Of a stretch of 29,643 nucleotides of DNA, positions 6,345 to 14,197 are shown piece by piece; position 1 is the first letter of the stretch; each line of letters begins with the position of its first letter. The notes below the pieces were generated by a model. The model made no database searches and had not been told where the DNA came from. It worked only from the letters and a program-made list of their open reading frames with translations. The DNA is from Aquificales bacterium (GTDB lineage Bacteria > Aquificota > Aquificia > Aquificales > QOAS01): positions 1-29,643 of the forward strand of contig JALVTI010000120.1 in NCBI GenBank assembly GCA_027035985.1, in the 5' to 3' direction. A program made the position numbers and the translations under genes.

Positions 6345-6523
6345 TGTTAACTTGGAAAGTTTTTTTAATTCTTTTCTTGTCCTTTATAACTTCCTATCTA
6401 TTTGCAAATACTGTTGAACGTGCTTTGCAAACCAGAGGAATGGCGCCAGAAAAAATAAAAATCATAAAATTTATTTCCCTTTTGGGGATGTTTGTATTCC
6501 TTTTTCTCATTGGAACTTTATAG
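6344..6523 (+). CDS. Small membrane protein (59 aa), unknown
   Basis: The ATG at 6344-6346 shares a base with the rpmI stop (TAATG), so translation is probably coupled. The 59-aa product has two hydrophobic segments, VFLILFLSFITSYLFA and FISLLGMFVFLFLIGTL, joined by a short loop with basic and acidic residues (VERALQTRGMAPEKIKIIK), consistent with a two-helix inner-membrane hairpin. It resembles no family I know. Its codons are AT-rich compared with rpmI and infB. It stands where rplT would be expected. SecD further along the operon is also an inner-membrane protein, but a link is only a guess. Confidence 0.6.
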   Translation: MLTWKVFLILFLSFITSYLFANTVERALQTRGMAPEKIKIIKFISLLGMFVFLFLIGTL

Positions 6524-6535
6524 ATTTCCCAATCT

Positions 6536-7108
6536 ATGGATGATAAAAAGCTTCAGTCTATAAAAGACGGTATTACTTTTTCTTACAGAATTGGGAAAGT
6601 CTTTTTTGGTTTAAAAACTACCAAAGAATTGGCTTCACGCAATTTTAAAGGGTTTGTAGTAATAAGTAGCGATATATCCCTAAGGGTTTTACGGGAGGCT
6701 TCTTTTCTTCAAAAGAGGGGATATAATATTTACCAAATTCCTGTTGATAAAAAAACTTTAGGTTCTTGGTTTGGTAAAGGGGAGGTAGGTGTACTTTTCT
6801 TGCCCAACCATTCTTTAACTTTTAAAATTGAAAGTTTGCTTAAGGATTTTAAAAAGGATTTTCCCCCCTTTACAAGGGGATTAAAACATAAGGAGGTAGC
6901 CAGCCTTGAAACTAAAAGAATACGCGGAAGAACTAGGAATAGACTACAAAAAACTTCGTCAAATATTAAAGGAAAACTTCGGTTTGAACGTTCGGGCAAA
7001 TACAAAAGTTACCGACGACTTGAAGCAGACCATAGACCTAATAGTGGAAGCTTTAAAGGCTCCTCCTCCCGCAGAGGAACAAAAAGTAGAGGAACAAACA
7101 AAGGTTGA
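6536..7108 (+). CDS. L7Ae/L30e-fold RNA-binding protein (YlxQ-like), 3' end read out of frame into infB
   Basis: Residues 1 to about 108 match the YlxQ/L7Ae pattern: SYRIGKVFFGLKTTKEL, GFVVISSDISLRVL, YNIYQIPVDKKTLGSWFGKG and VGVLFLPNHSLTFKIESLL. YlxQ genes commonly sit just before infB, as here, and the fold binds kink-turn RNA. Family members are about 100 aa; this frame gives 190 because it continues 203 bases into infB in another frame, yielding an Arg/Lys/Ser/Gly-rich tail. The overrun begins at a palindrome with six Cs (6863-6880). In both other frames stops occur at once (TAA at 6882 or 6889), just before the infB ribosome site. Either the element shifted the frame, there is an indel error, or the basic tail is real. 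Confidence 0.7.
   Translation: MDDKKLQSIKDGITFSYRIGKVFFGLKTTKELASRNFKGFVVISSDISLRVLREASFLQKRGYNIYQIPVDKKTLGSWFGKGEVGVLFLPNHSLTFKIESLLKDFKKDFPPFTRGLKHKEVASLETKRIRGRTRNRLQKTSSNIKGKLRFERSGKYKSYRRLEADHRPNSGSFKGSSSRRGTKSRGTNKG
6863..6880. repeat. Palindromic C-run element at the end of the YlxQ-like gene
   Basis: CCCCCCTTTACAAGGGGA forms a stem of CCCC with GGGG and adds DFPPFTRG to the protein. A similar element, CCCCTTTTGAGAGGGG, lies at 20093-20108 in the ABC ATPase gene, where it encodes SPFERG. Both look like members of a small dispersed palindrome family that can sit in open frames. Confidence 0.45.
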
Positions 7109-9398
7109 GACACCGCCAGAGGAGGAAACTCAAAAAGTTGAGGAAAAGAAAGAAGAGCTTTCTCCGGAGGAAAGGAGAAAGCAGGAACTTATGGAACTGT
7201 TAGAAAAATCGAAGGAAGCCCTTTTGGAGAAACTTAAATCGGAAGAGGAAGAGGAGGAGGGGGAAGAGCAGAGGAGATACCTACTTGCGGAACCCTATGA
7301 GGAGATAGACGAACAAAAGAGGGAAGAGATTAAGAAAAAGGCGGAAGAACTCAAGAAGTTGGACGAACTAGCCCTCCTTCAAAGGTTGCAATCTCTAACC
7401 CGCGACCTCGTTCCGGAACAAAAAGAGGAAAAACCCGAGGAGATGAGGGATAAAAAAGCCCAAAAGAAGAAAAAGGAGAGAAAAAAGCCTTCTCACGGCG
7501 AGAGGAGAAAAGAATTTGTAGAGAAACAAAAAATGGAAGAGAAGATGAAAAAACAGCAGGCGAAAAAACAACCGAGCAGACCTCCCAAGAAGAAAAAGGA
7601 AGAGGAAGAGCTCAAAATTATCCAAATACCCGAAGTTATTACCGTTCGGGAATTGGCAGAATTGTTGGACGTCTCCCCAAACGAGATTATTGCCGAATTG
7701 ATGAAACGCGGTATCCTCGCAACCATAAACCACACCATTGACCCCAACATAGCGGTGGAAATAGCGGAAAAATTCGGTTACCTTGCGGAGGTCAAAACCG
7801 CCGAAGAGGAAGTCGAACAGCTGGTGGAAGAAGAATTGCAACAGGAAGAAGGAGAATTGGAGGAGAGACCGCCCGTTGTTGTCGTCATGGGTCACGTCGA
7901 CCACGGAAAAACCTCCCTACTCGACAGAATTCGAAAAACAGATGTGGCGCGCAGGGAAAAGGGCGGTATAACCCAGCACATAGGTGCATCGCAGGTCGAG
8001 CTTCCCAGCGGGAAAAAGATAACCTTCCTGGATACACCCGGACACGAGGCTTTCACCACCTTGAGGGCTCGAGGCGCAAAGGTTGCCGACATAGCGGTTC
8101 TCGTTGTAGCGGCTGACGACGGCGTTATGCCGCAAACGGTAGAGGCTATCAACCACGCGAAGGATGCCGGTATCCCCATCATCGTGGCGGTTAACAAAAT
8201 CGACCTACCCCAAGCGAATCCGGATAAGGTCTTGAGGGAGCTATCGGAACACGGACTCATACCGGAGGAGTGGGGTGGCGATACCCCGGTCGTGAAAGTC
8301 TCCGCCAAAACCGGAGAGGGAATAGACGAACTGTTGGAAATGATTACCCTTGTCGCCGAACTTGAGGAGCTAAAGGCAAATCCCAAAGGGAAAACCAAGG
8401 CGGTAATAATCGAAACCAAACTCGACCCCAAAAGGGGACCTGTTGCAACCGCTATAGTTCAAAACGGAACTTTAAAGGTAGGCGATATCTTTGTGGCGGG
8501 TGCCACCTACGGACGTGTTAGGGCTATGATAGACGACAAAGGAAGGAGGCTTAGGGAGGCACCCCCCGGCACCCCTGTGGAGATTTTGGGTTTTGAGGAA
8601 CTTCCCGAACCGGGTGACATCCTTATCGTGGTTCCCGACGAGAAAACAGCCAGGACTCTAGCCGAACAGCGCAAACGTCAGAAAGAACAGGAAAAACTGA
8701 AAGGAACGGCGCTAAGGTTGGAAGAAATCTATGAGAAAATCCAAAGCGGGGAACTGAAGGAACTAAAGATAGTCCTTAAAGCGGACACCATAGGTTCCAT
8801 AGAGGCATTAAAAAAGGCGTTGGAAGAGCTATCCACCGATAAGGTAAAGGTTTCGATAATCCACTCCGGTGTGGGTGCAATTAGCGAGAGCGACATTATG
8901 CTGGCAAAGGCGTCCGGAGCCATCGTTATAGGTTTCAACACCAGACCAAACCCCGCCGCCAGGAAATTGCTCGAGGAGGAAAAGGTCGACGTCAGAACTT
9001 ACGGCGTTATCTACGACGCCGTTGAGGACGTTAAGAAAGCCCTCGAGGGTCTGCTCGAACCCGAAAAGGTTGAGGAAATTCTCGGTCAGGCGGAAGTTAG
9101 GGCTACTTTCAAAATTAAGAAGGTTGGAACGGTTGCCGGTTGTTACGTACTCGACGGCAAACTGGTTAGGGGAGCCAAAGCCCGCCTGATCCGCGAAGGT
9201 GTCGTCATCTACGACGGCGAAATAGAGGGCTTGAAGAGGTTTAAGGAAGACGTTAAGGAAGTTCCCAAAGGTTTCGAATGCGGTGTAAAACTAAAGGACT
9301 TTAACGACATAAAGGTGGGAGATATTATCGAGTGTTATGAAATTAAATACGTTAAGCCTAAATTGGATTTCGGAAAGAAGGATACGAAAAACAGCTAA
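6906..9398 (+). CDS. infB: Translation initiation factor IF-2
   Basis: Full-length IF-2 of 830 aa. Order: N-terminal IF2_N helix (MKLKEYAEELGIDYKKLR), a long Glu/Lys/Gln-rich flexible region, a second IF2_N-like segment (ITVRELAELLDVSPNEIIAE), then the GTPase domain with GHVDHGKT (G1), GGITQHIGA (G2), DTPGHEAF (G3), NKID (G4) and SAKTGEG (G5), and the C-terminal domains that bind fMet-tRNA. The start is TTG at 6906-6908, placed eight bases after GGAGGT (6892-6897). It brings initiator tRNA to the 30S subunit and promotes subunit joining. It lies in a run with infC and rpmI, and its 5' end is overlapped in another frame by the YlxQ-like gene. Confidence 0.97.
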   Translation: MKLKEYAEELGIDYKKLRQILKENFGLNVRANTKVTDDLKQTIDLIVEALKAPPPAEEQKVEEQTKVETPPEEETQKVEEKKEELSPEERRKQELMELLEKSKEALLEKLKSEEEEEEGEEQRRYLLAEPYEEIDEQKREEIKKKAEELKKLDELALLQRLQSLTRDLVPEQKEEKPEEMRDKKAQKKKKERKKPSHGERRKEFVEKQKMEEKMKKQQAKKQPSRPPKKKKEEEELKIIQIPEVITVRELAELLDVSPNEIIAELMKRGILATINHTIDPNIAVEIAEKFGYLAEVKTAEEEVEQLVEEELQQEEGELEERPPVVVVMGHVDHGKTSLLDRIRKTDVARREKGGITQHIGASQVELPSGKKITFLDTPGHEAFTTLRARGAKVADIAVLVVAADDGVMPQTVEAINHAKDAGIPIIVAVNKIDLPQANPDKVLRELSEHGLIPEEWGGDTPVVKVSAKTGEGIDELLEMITLVAELEELKANPKGKTKAVIIETKLDPKRGPVATAIVQNGTLKVGDIFVAGATYGRVRAMIDDKGRRLREAPPGTPVEILGFEELPEPGDILIVVPDEKTARTLAEQRKRQKEQEKLKGTALRLEEIYEKIQSGELKELKIVLKADTIGSIEALKKALEELSTDKVKVSIIHSGVGAISESDIMLAKASGAIVIGFNTRPNPAARKLLEEEKVDVRTYGVIYDAVEDVKKALEGLLEPEKVEEILGQAEVRATFKIKKVGTVAGCYVLDGKLVRGAKARLIREGVVIYDGEIEGLKRFKEDVKEVPKGFECGVKLKDFNDIKVGDIIECYEIKYVKPKLDFGKKDTKNS

Positions 9399-9437
9399 AC
9401 CTTTCCGTTTCCTCTCCACTTAAAATCTTTCAGAGTT

Positions 9438-10943
9438 ATGTCGAAATTGTATTATCACCTCCTCCTTATAGTCGCCGTTACCCTTGGGGCGATTTGGATA
9501 GCCCTAACAAAGCCGGTAAATTTCGGATTGGACTTAAAGGGTGGAATAGAGATTATTCTTTATCCCGAAATAGATAAAGCTCTTAAAAGCCAATACGAAA
9601 AGTATGCAGAAAGCATAGAAAACCTATTGGAGAAAAACGGTTATCCCGTTCTGGGTTATAAGGTTTCCCCTAAGGGAATAGAATTCCAATTGTTGGAAAC
9701 GCCTCAGAAAGACACCCTTGAACGTTTGTTTGAAAAGAATTTCGGTTCCATTTTTGAGATAACGCTTAACGGAAACAAGTTGTTTGTGAAATTGAAGGAC
9801 AAATACCTCAAAAGGTTCAAAGAGACCATTATTGAGAAAACCATTGAAGTCTTGAGAAAAAGGGTTGACAATTTGGGTGTAGCCCAGGCGGTGGTTACCC
9901 GTTTGGGGGACAAATATATCTATATAGAACTACCGGGTGTATTAAACCCCAAAAAGGCTAAAGAGATTCTCGGAAAGACGGCAAAACTGGAATTCCTACT
10001 CGTTTTGGACGTTTCCAAGGATAAGAAACTCTTGGAGGGAGAGGCTAAAAGATACAAAAGTGTTAGAGTCTTACCGGGAGCCGACGGCTTTTACTATCTC
10101 GTTAAATATCCCCCCGTGATTACCGGTTCCGACTTAGCCGACGCCTATCCCACCACCGATAGCTACGGGAGACCCGCCGTTGGTTTTACCCTCACCCCCT
10201 CGGCGGCAAAACGGTTTGCCGAATTCACCCAAAGTCATATAGGCAAACGAATGGCTATAGTTTTGGACAATTATGTGGTATCGGCTCCGACGATACAGGC
10301 GCGTATCTACGATAAAGGAATCATTACGGGACAGTTCACCATAGAAGATGTTAAAAACCTGGTCGTGATACTCAAAGGCGGGGCGCTTCCCACCGACTTA
10401 AAAATCGAAGAGATTCAGGTTATTGGTCCCATGCTCGGAAAAGAGGCTATAAAGCAAGGTATAGCCGCCTTTATAGGAGCGGTAATTCTTCTAACGCTCA
10501 TATTGGTATGGAGGTATAAAGTTGCCGGGTTTACCGCCACTCTGGCGGTATTTCACAACGCCTTACTGCTGTGGGTTGGCTTAGCCCTTTTGGGGGCTAC
10601 CCTTACGCTACCCGGTATAGCCGGTATCGTTCTTAACATGGGTATAGCGGTGGACAGCAATGTTTTGATTTTCGAACGGGTTAAGGAGGAACTGAGAAAG
10701 GGAGCCACGCTTCTAAAAGCCATAGAGTTGGGATATAAGAGGGCGTTATCCGCAATTATAGACTCCCATATAACCCTTTTGGTGGCGGCTTTAATTCTTT
10801 CGCAGTTTGATGCGGGTCCGGTTAAAGGTTTTGCCGTTGTATTGGCTATAGGAACAATTGCCTCCTTTTTCTCCAACGTGTATATGTCAAAAATCTTGCT
10901 CGATTTCGTCGCCCGCAAAAGGTGGCTGAAATTCTCGATATAG
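9438..10943 (+). CDS. secD: Protein translocase subunit SecD
   Basis: A 501-aa SecD: an N-terminal membrane helix (about residues 7-25), the NFGLDLKGGIEI motif, a large periplasmic P1 domain (RKRVDNLGVAQAVV, IELPGV), then GKEAIKQGI and a C-terminal block of five membrane helices with GIAVDSNVLIFERVKEE. SecD works with SecF as a proton-driven RND-type motor that pulls preproteins out of the SecYEG channel. The ATG at 9438 has only a weak ribosome site. secF normally follows, but here the next gene is lpxI, so SecF must be encoded elsewhere; 501 aa is too short for a SecDF fusion. It lies 39 bases after infB and is probably co-transcribed. Confidence 0.95.
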   Translation: MSKLYYHLLLIVAVTLGAIWIALTKPVNFGLDLKGGIEIILYPEIDKALKSQYEKYAESIENLLEKNGYPVLGYKVSPKGIEFQLLETPQKDTLERLFEKNFGSIFEITLNGNKLFVKLKDKYLKRFKETIIEKTIEVLRKRVDNLGVAQAVVTRLGDKYIYIELPGVLNPKKAKEILGKTAKLEFLLVLDVSKDKKLLEGEAKRYKSVRVLPGADGFYYLVKYPPVITGSDLADAYPTTDSYGRPAVGFTLTPSAAKRFAEFTQSHIGKRMAIVLDNYVVSAPTIQARIYDKGIITGQFTIEDVKNLVVILKGGALPTDLKIEEIQVIGPMLGKEAIKQGIAAFIGAVILLTLILVWRYKVAGFTATLAVFHNALLLWVGLALLGATLTLPGIAGIVLNMGIAVDSNVLIFERVKEELRKGATLLKAIELGYKRALSAIIDSHITLLVAALILSQFDAGPVKGFAVVLAIGTIASFFSNVYMSKILLDFVARKRWLKFSI

Positions 10944-10950
10944 ACTAAAA

Positions 10951-11808
10951 ATGGGTGAAAAAGTTTTAATCCTCTCCGGGAGGGGAAAACTTCCCCTCCT
11001 TTTTAGGGAACTCTCACTAAAACACGGATATCAACCTATAACGGTTGGGGTTAAAACGATAACCGATTTCAAAACCGATTACACCGTTCCCTTTATGGGT
11101 TTTGTTGAATTCGAACAATTGGTGGAGAGACTCGGCAATCCCCCCATCGTGCTTTTGGGGAAGTTTGACCCCCGCCTCTCGACCGCCCTTTTCGATTCCA
11201 TCCTTCAAAAGTTGAGGTTTAAGCTCTTCGGCGGAAACTACAAAAGGAACTGGGAAATCCTAAGTACCTTGAAAGGTAGAATTAAAAACACCCTTCCTGG
11301 AGAGGTTATCAGGGGCTTTATGGACTACTACGAAGTGAAAGGGTTTAGATTCTTACCCTCGGAGGAGATAAAAAGAATACTCTCACCTCTGTTGGCGGAT
11401 GAAGGACTGTTAACCTCTTCGGTGAAGGTGGAAAAGGAATTCCTCGAAGAGGGTAAGCGTTTTCTCTCCTATACCCAAAGACTGGCGGATATGGAGATAG
11501 GACAGGTTCTGGTTTTTAAAAATGGGAGCGTGTTCGCGGTTGAGAGTGTGGAGGGCACCGACGAAACGATAAAAAGGGGGGCAAAATTGGCGGGAGGAGG
11601 TTTTTCCGTAACAAAAGCCGCCCGCTCGGAGCAGGATTTTAGAATAGATATCCCCGCCGTAGGCGGGCAAACTTTGAAACTTTTAAAAAAACTGGGGGCT
11701 AAAGCTCTATTTCTCGAAAGCGGAAAAGTCTTAATATTGGAACGGGAGAAATTTTTAAAGGAGGCGGAGAGGGCTGGAATAGCCGTTATAGGTTTAACTC
11801 TTCGTTAG
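10951..11808 (+). CDS. lpxI: UDP-2,3-diacylglucosamine pyrophosphatase LpxI
   Basis: A 285-aa protein of the LpxI (DUF1009) family. The N-terminal domain carries LILSGRGKLPLLFRE and the C-terminal catalytic domain carries ADMEIGQVLVFKNGSVFAVE, EGTDETIKRG and RIDIPAVGGQTL. LpxI hydrolyses UDP-2,3-diacylglucosamine to lipid X and UMP, a step in lipid A synthesis done by LpxH in E. coli; its presence indicates a Gram-negative envelope. It starts seven bases after the secD stop without a clear ribosome site, suggesting coupled translation. The 3' end overlaps the convergent purE by 23 bases. A CCCGCC/GGCGGG palindrome at 11653-11667 coincides with the conserved DIPAVG motif and is therefore not an insertion. 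Confidence 0.92.
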   Translation: MGEKVLILSGRGKLPLLFRELSLKHGYQPITVGVKTITDFKTDYTVPFMGFVEFEQLVERLGNPPIVLLGKFDPRLSTALFDSILQKLRFKLFGGNYKRNWEILSTLKGRIKNTLPGEVIRGFMDYYEVKGFRFLPSEEIKRILSPLLADEGLLTSSVKVEKEFLEEGKRFLSYTQRLADMEIGQVLVFKNGSVFAVESVEGTDETIKRGAKLAGGGFSVTKAARSEQDFRIDIPAVGGQTLKLLKKLGAKALFLESGKVLILEREKFLKEAERAGIAVIGLTLR

Positions 11809-12274
11809 CTTTTGCAATCTTTTCCTTCATCTTTTGGCGGTATTTTCTCAACTTCTCTTCCAATTGCGGATACTTTAGGGATAGTATCTGCACGGCTAAA
11901 ACCGCGGCGTTGGTTCCGCCAGCCTTTCCCACCGTTACGGTCGCAACGGGAATTCCCGGAGGCATTTGAACTATGGAAAGTAAGGCGTCCAATCCTCCCA
12001 TTAGAGGGGATGTATCGAGGGGTATACCTATTACGGGTTTAAGAGTCTTCGAAGCTATAACCCCAGGGAGATGGGCGGCATAACCGGCGGCGGCTATAAA
12101 TACTTCGGCATCGCTTTCGTTTAAATATTCTTCCAACAGCTCGGGCGTTCTGTGAGCTGAAATAATTTTCACGTCAAAATTGATTCCAAACTCCTTAAGA
12201 GTTTTGATACAACCTTCCACCAAAGAGATGTCGCTTTTACTTCCCAATATAACGGCTACCTTTCCAACTCCCAT
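11786..12274 (-). CDS. purE: N5-carboxyaminoimidazole ribonucleotide mutase
   Basis: A 162-aa class I PurE. Visible motifs: VILGSKSD near the start, IISAHRTPE, AAGYAAHLPGVIA, PLMGGLDALLSIVQMP and GIPVATVTVGKAGGTNAA, i.e. the phosphate and CO2-handling loops. It converts N5-CAIR to CAIR in purine synthesis, in partnership with PurK. The usual Trp after GSxSD (SDWxxM) is replaced by Ile (SDISLV), a minor oddity. A C-terminal Lys/Glu-rich helix follows the core. The start codon lies 23 bases from the -35 box of the divergent promoter at 12297. No purK is seen nearby, so the pathway genes are scattered, as is common in this lineage. Confidence 0.95.
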   Translation of the reverse strand: MGVGKVAVILGSKSDISLVEGCIKTLKEFGINFDVKIISAHRTPELLEEYLNESDAEVFIAAAGYAAHLPGVIASKTLKPVIGIPLDTSPLMGGLDALLSIVQMPPGIPVATVTVGKAGGTNAAVLAVQILSLKYPQLEEKLRKYRQKMKEKIAKANEELNL

Positions 12275-12296
12275 AGTCGGTTTTATTTTCTACGGG

Positions 12297-12326
12297 TTGA
12301 CTTTTAAGGTAAGTGGTTTTTATAAT
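12297..12326 (+). promoter_or_regulatory. Sigma70-type promoter, TTGACT-18-TATAAT
   Basis: TTGACT at 12297-12302 and a perfect TATAAT at 12321-12326 with an 18-base spacer. Transcription should start near 12333, only about five bases before the ATG of the 36-aa gene at 12338. Confidence 0.7.
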
Positions 12327-12337
12327 TATCAAGTATT

Positions 12338-12448
12338 ATGGAAGTAGTCCAAGCAACCAATATGTGGCTGAGTCTCCTGATAGCGTTTCTTGCGATAGTG
12401 TTGCCCGGTGTAATGGCACTTTTATATTGGACTGTGGGGAAAGATTAA
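12338..12448 (+). CDS. Single-helix membrane microprotein (36 aa), unknown
   Basis: A short frame with one hydrophobic helix, WLSLLIAFLAIVLPGVMALLYW, a short acidic N terminus and VGKD at the C terminus. There is no ribosome site, but a near-consensus promoter ends about a dozen bases before the ATG, so the message should be leaderless or nearly so. It is convergent with, and overlaps by four bases, the 92-aa membrane protein at the end of the cytochrome bd operon. It resembles small accessory subunits of terminal oxidases in size and topology, but I cannot assign it. The promoter-ATG spacing is the main reason to believe it. Confidence 0.5.
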   Translation: MEVVQATNMWLSLLIAFLAIVLPGVMALLYWTVGKD

Positions 12449-12723
12449 CTCCCCGATTCTGAAATTTGCTTTTCCTTAACGCATTCTTCTTTGTGGATGT
12501 AGATATATACGAAGTGTCCTATTACACCTTTCATAAATAGTATCGTCATAACTATTACTCCAAAAAATAATGCTACCCATTCGGGAGAATGTTCCTTCGG
12601 TGGGAACATATGAAACCACATTCGACCTATTAAGGTTCCAATAAAACCTACAATCCCCAAAATGGCAAAAACAGTCCAGGTTTTATAACCCCTTTTACAA
12701 AGGTCTCCCCAGTGGAGCTTCAT
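12445..12723 (-). CDS. Membrane protein (92 aa) at the end of the cyd operon, unknown
   Basis: Two hydrophobic segments, TWTVFAILGIVGFIGTLIG and WVALFFGVIVMTILFMKGVI, flank a periplasmic-looking loop (MWFHMFPPKEHSPE); the C terminus is hydrophilic. His and Trp residues near the membrane edges could bind a cofactor, but no known motif is present. It follows cydA, cydB and a cydX-like gene on the same strand (54 bases after the latter), so it is a candidate accessory or assembly factor of the bd oxidase. No ribosome site is clear before the ATG at 12721-12723. Family not recognised. Confidence 0.65.
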   Translation of the reverse strand: MKLHWGDLCKRGYKTWTVFAILGIVGFIGTLIGRMWFHMFPPKEHSPEWVALFFGVIVMTILFMKGVIGHFVYIYIHKEECVKEKQISESGS

Positions 12724-12777
12724 GAAATGAAAGTATTAAATGCAGAAATAAAAGAGAAAAATGAGAGGGGTTAGAGA

Positions 12778-12861
12778 TTAATCGGCGTCGAGCATTTTGA
12801 TAAGCCCGGCGGTTAGGAATGCTACCCCAAAGAAATAGATAAAGGCGACGAGGAGCCACAT
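12778..12861 (-). CDS. cydX: CydX-like small subunit of cytochrome bd oxidase (27 aa)
   Basis: A 27-residue frame beginning MWLLVAFIYFFGVAFLTAGL, i.e. a single membrane helix starting with MW like E. coli CydX (MWYFAW...), and ending KMLDAD. It has an excellent ribosome site (GGAGGTGG, seven bases before the ATG at 12859-12861) and lies 18 bases after the cydB stop. CydX-type peptides stabilise the heme d site of CydAB. Assignment rests on position, size, topology and the MW start, since sequence identity in this family is low. Confidence 0.7.
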   Translation of the reverse strand: MWLLVAFIYFFGVAFLTAGLIKMLDAD

Positions 12862-12879
12862 GGTTCCACCTCCTTACTA

Positions 12880-14172
12880 TTAATAGCTAAACTGTCCTTT
12901 TTCCGCAGCCTCTTTGAGCTGTTCGGGGGACAGTTTGAACAGGAACACTTTGTAGATGTATGCGGTATACGCCAAGATTAGGGGAACCGCTATCAGTGCC
13001 GCAATGGTCATAACCTTTAGGGTGTTTTCGGATGCAGCGGTGTTCCATACGGTCATGGAGTTTTCAAGCCCGTATATGGACGGAACGGTGAATGGGAATA
13101 GTGCTACGGATACCGCAAAGAGGATACCTATAATTGCCAACGAAGAGCTTAGAAAGGTTCCCCAAGCGCTGCCATTCCTTGCGAAGAAGAATACACCCAA
13201 CAGTCCGAGGATTCCCAAGCCGAGCAATATCCAGCCGATTATGGATACCAATGCGGGTGCTTGGAATAGGAAGTTATCGTGATAGGTGAAAACTTTATCC
13301 AATACGGCACCCCAGTGGTGGAAATCTATGTTTATAGTTTCAGAAATAACCTTGGGATTGTTGGTGTGGAAGGTATGGGTAAATCCGAAGCTAACAAAAC
13401 CCCATATGGTGGTGATTACCCATAATGCGGCGGTAATAGGCCACAACTTTAGAACAAAACCTTTGGACCTTTCGAAGTGTTCGCCGAGGGTTTTAACCAT
13501 AAGCCAAGATGCACCGTGCATTATTACAAACAACAATGCGGTTATACCAACGAGCAGTTTGAATATACCGGCTGCCAGGTTGGGGAAGAACGGGTTTAGC
13601 AGTTGCAGGAATCCAATTATTGCAGGATAGGGATGGAATTGACCGTTGGAGTCCAAAACGCCGTATACAAAACCTTCGAGAGAGTTGGGGTCTACCAAGG
13701 TGGTTTTTACAAAGGGTAAGCCGACAATGATATTTCCAAGAGCGACACCCAGAACCAACGCAACTATACCGGAGCTTATAGAAATAGCCCAATCCCAGAA
13801 GCTCCTCCAAGTGGGAGAAGGTCTTTTAGACCTGTATTCGAAACCCACAGCTCTGAATATTAGTGCGAATAGGATTAGCATTAGCGCGAGATAGAGACCG
13901 CCGAAAATAGCCGCGTAAATTTCGGGAAATGCCGCGTAAGCCGCACCACCGGCGGTGATAAACCACACTTCGTTACCGTCCCAAATGGGACCAACGGAGT
14001 TTAGCGCTATCCGACGGCTGATGTCGTCCTTACCCATAAAGGGAACCAGAACACCGACACCCAAGTCAAATCCGTCGGTCAGAATGTACATAACCCAAAC
14101 AAGGGCAACGATAACAAACCAAAGGGGGACGAGAACGTCCCACCAAAGGGGAGAATAACCGAGCGCTTCCAT
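12880..14172 (-). CDS. cydB: Cytochrome bd ubiquinol oxidase subunit II
   Basis: A 430-aa polytopic membrane protein. The family motifs YILTDGFDLGVGVLVPF and ALNSVGPIWDGNEVWFITAG are near the N terminus, and the C-terminal half carries ALFPFTVPSIYG...SMTVWNTAAS and VPLILAYTAYIYK. CydB pairs with CydA, the heme-bearing subunit, to oxidise quinol and reduce oxygen to water. It is about 50-70 residues longer than typical CydB; the extra length seems to lie in loops near the middle (HTFHTNNPKVISETINIDFH region). The ribosome site GGAGGT precedes the ATG at 14170-14172. It follows cydA by 25 bases and is followed by the cydX-like gene. Confidence 0.95.
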   Translation of the reverse strand: MEALGYSPLWWDVLVPLWFVIVALVWVMYILTDGFDLGVGVLVPFMGKDDISRRIALNSVGPIWDGNEVWFITAGGAAYAAFPEIYAAIFGGLYLALMLILFALIFRAVGFEYRSKRPSPTWRSFWDWAISISSGIVALVLGVALGNIIVGLPFVKTTLVDPNSLEGFVYGVLDSNGQFHPYPAIIGFLQLLNPFFPNLAAGIFKLLVGITALLFVIMHGASWLMVKTLGEHFERSKGFVLKLWPITAALWVITTIWGFVSFGFTHTFHTNNPKVISETINIDFHHWGAVLDKVFTYHDNFLFQAPALVSIIGWILLGLGILGLLGVFFFARNGSAWGTFLSSSLAIIGILFAVSVALFPFTVPSIYGLENSMTVWNTAASENTLKVMTIAALIAVPLILAYTAYIYKVFLFKLSPEQLKEAAEKGQFSY

Positions 14173-14197
14173 AGCTCTACCTCCTCAAAGTTTTTGA

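Noticed and set aside
7892..8431. Minus-strand open frame of 179 codons opposite the IF-2 GTPase domain
   Set aside because: A Ser/Ala/Pro-rich mirror frame of a conserved gene; no independent coding evidence.
11653..11667. CCCGCC-GTA-GGCGGG palindrome in lpxI as an inserted element
   Set aside because: It encodes the conserved DIPAVG motif of LpxI, so it is ordinary coding sequence that happens to be palindromic.
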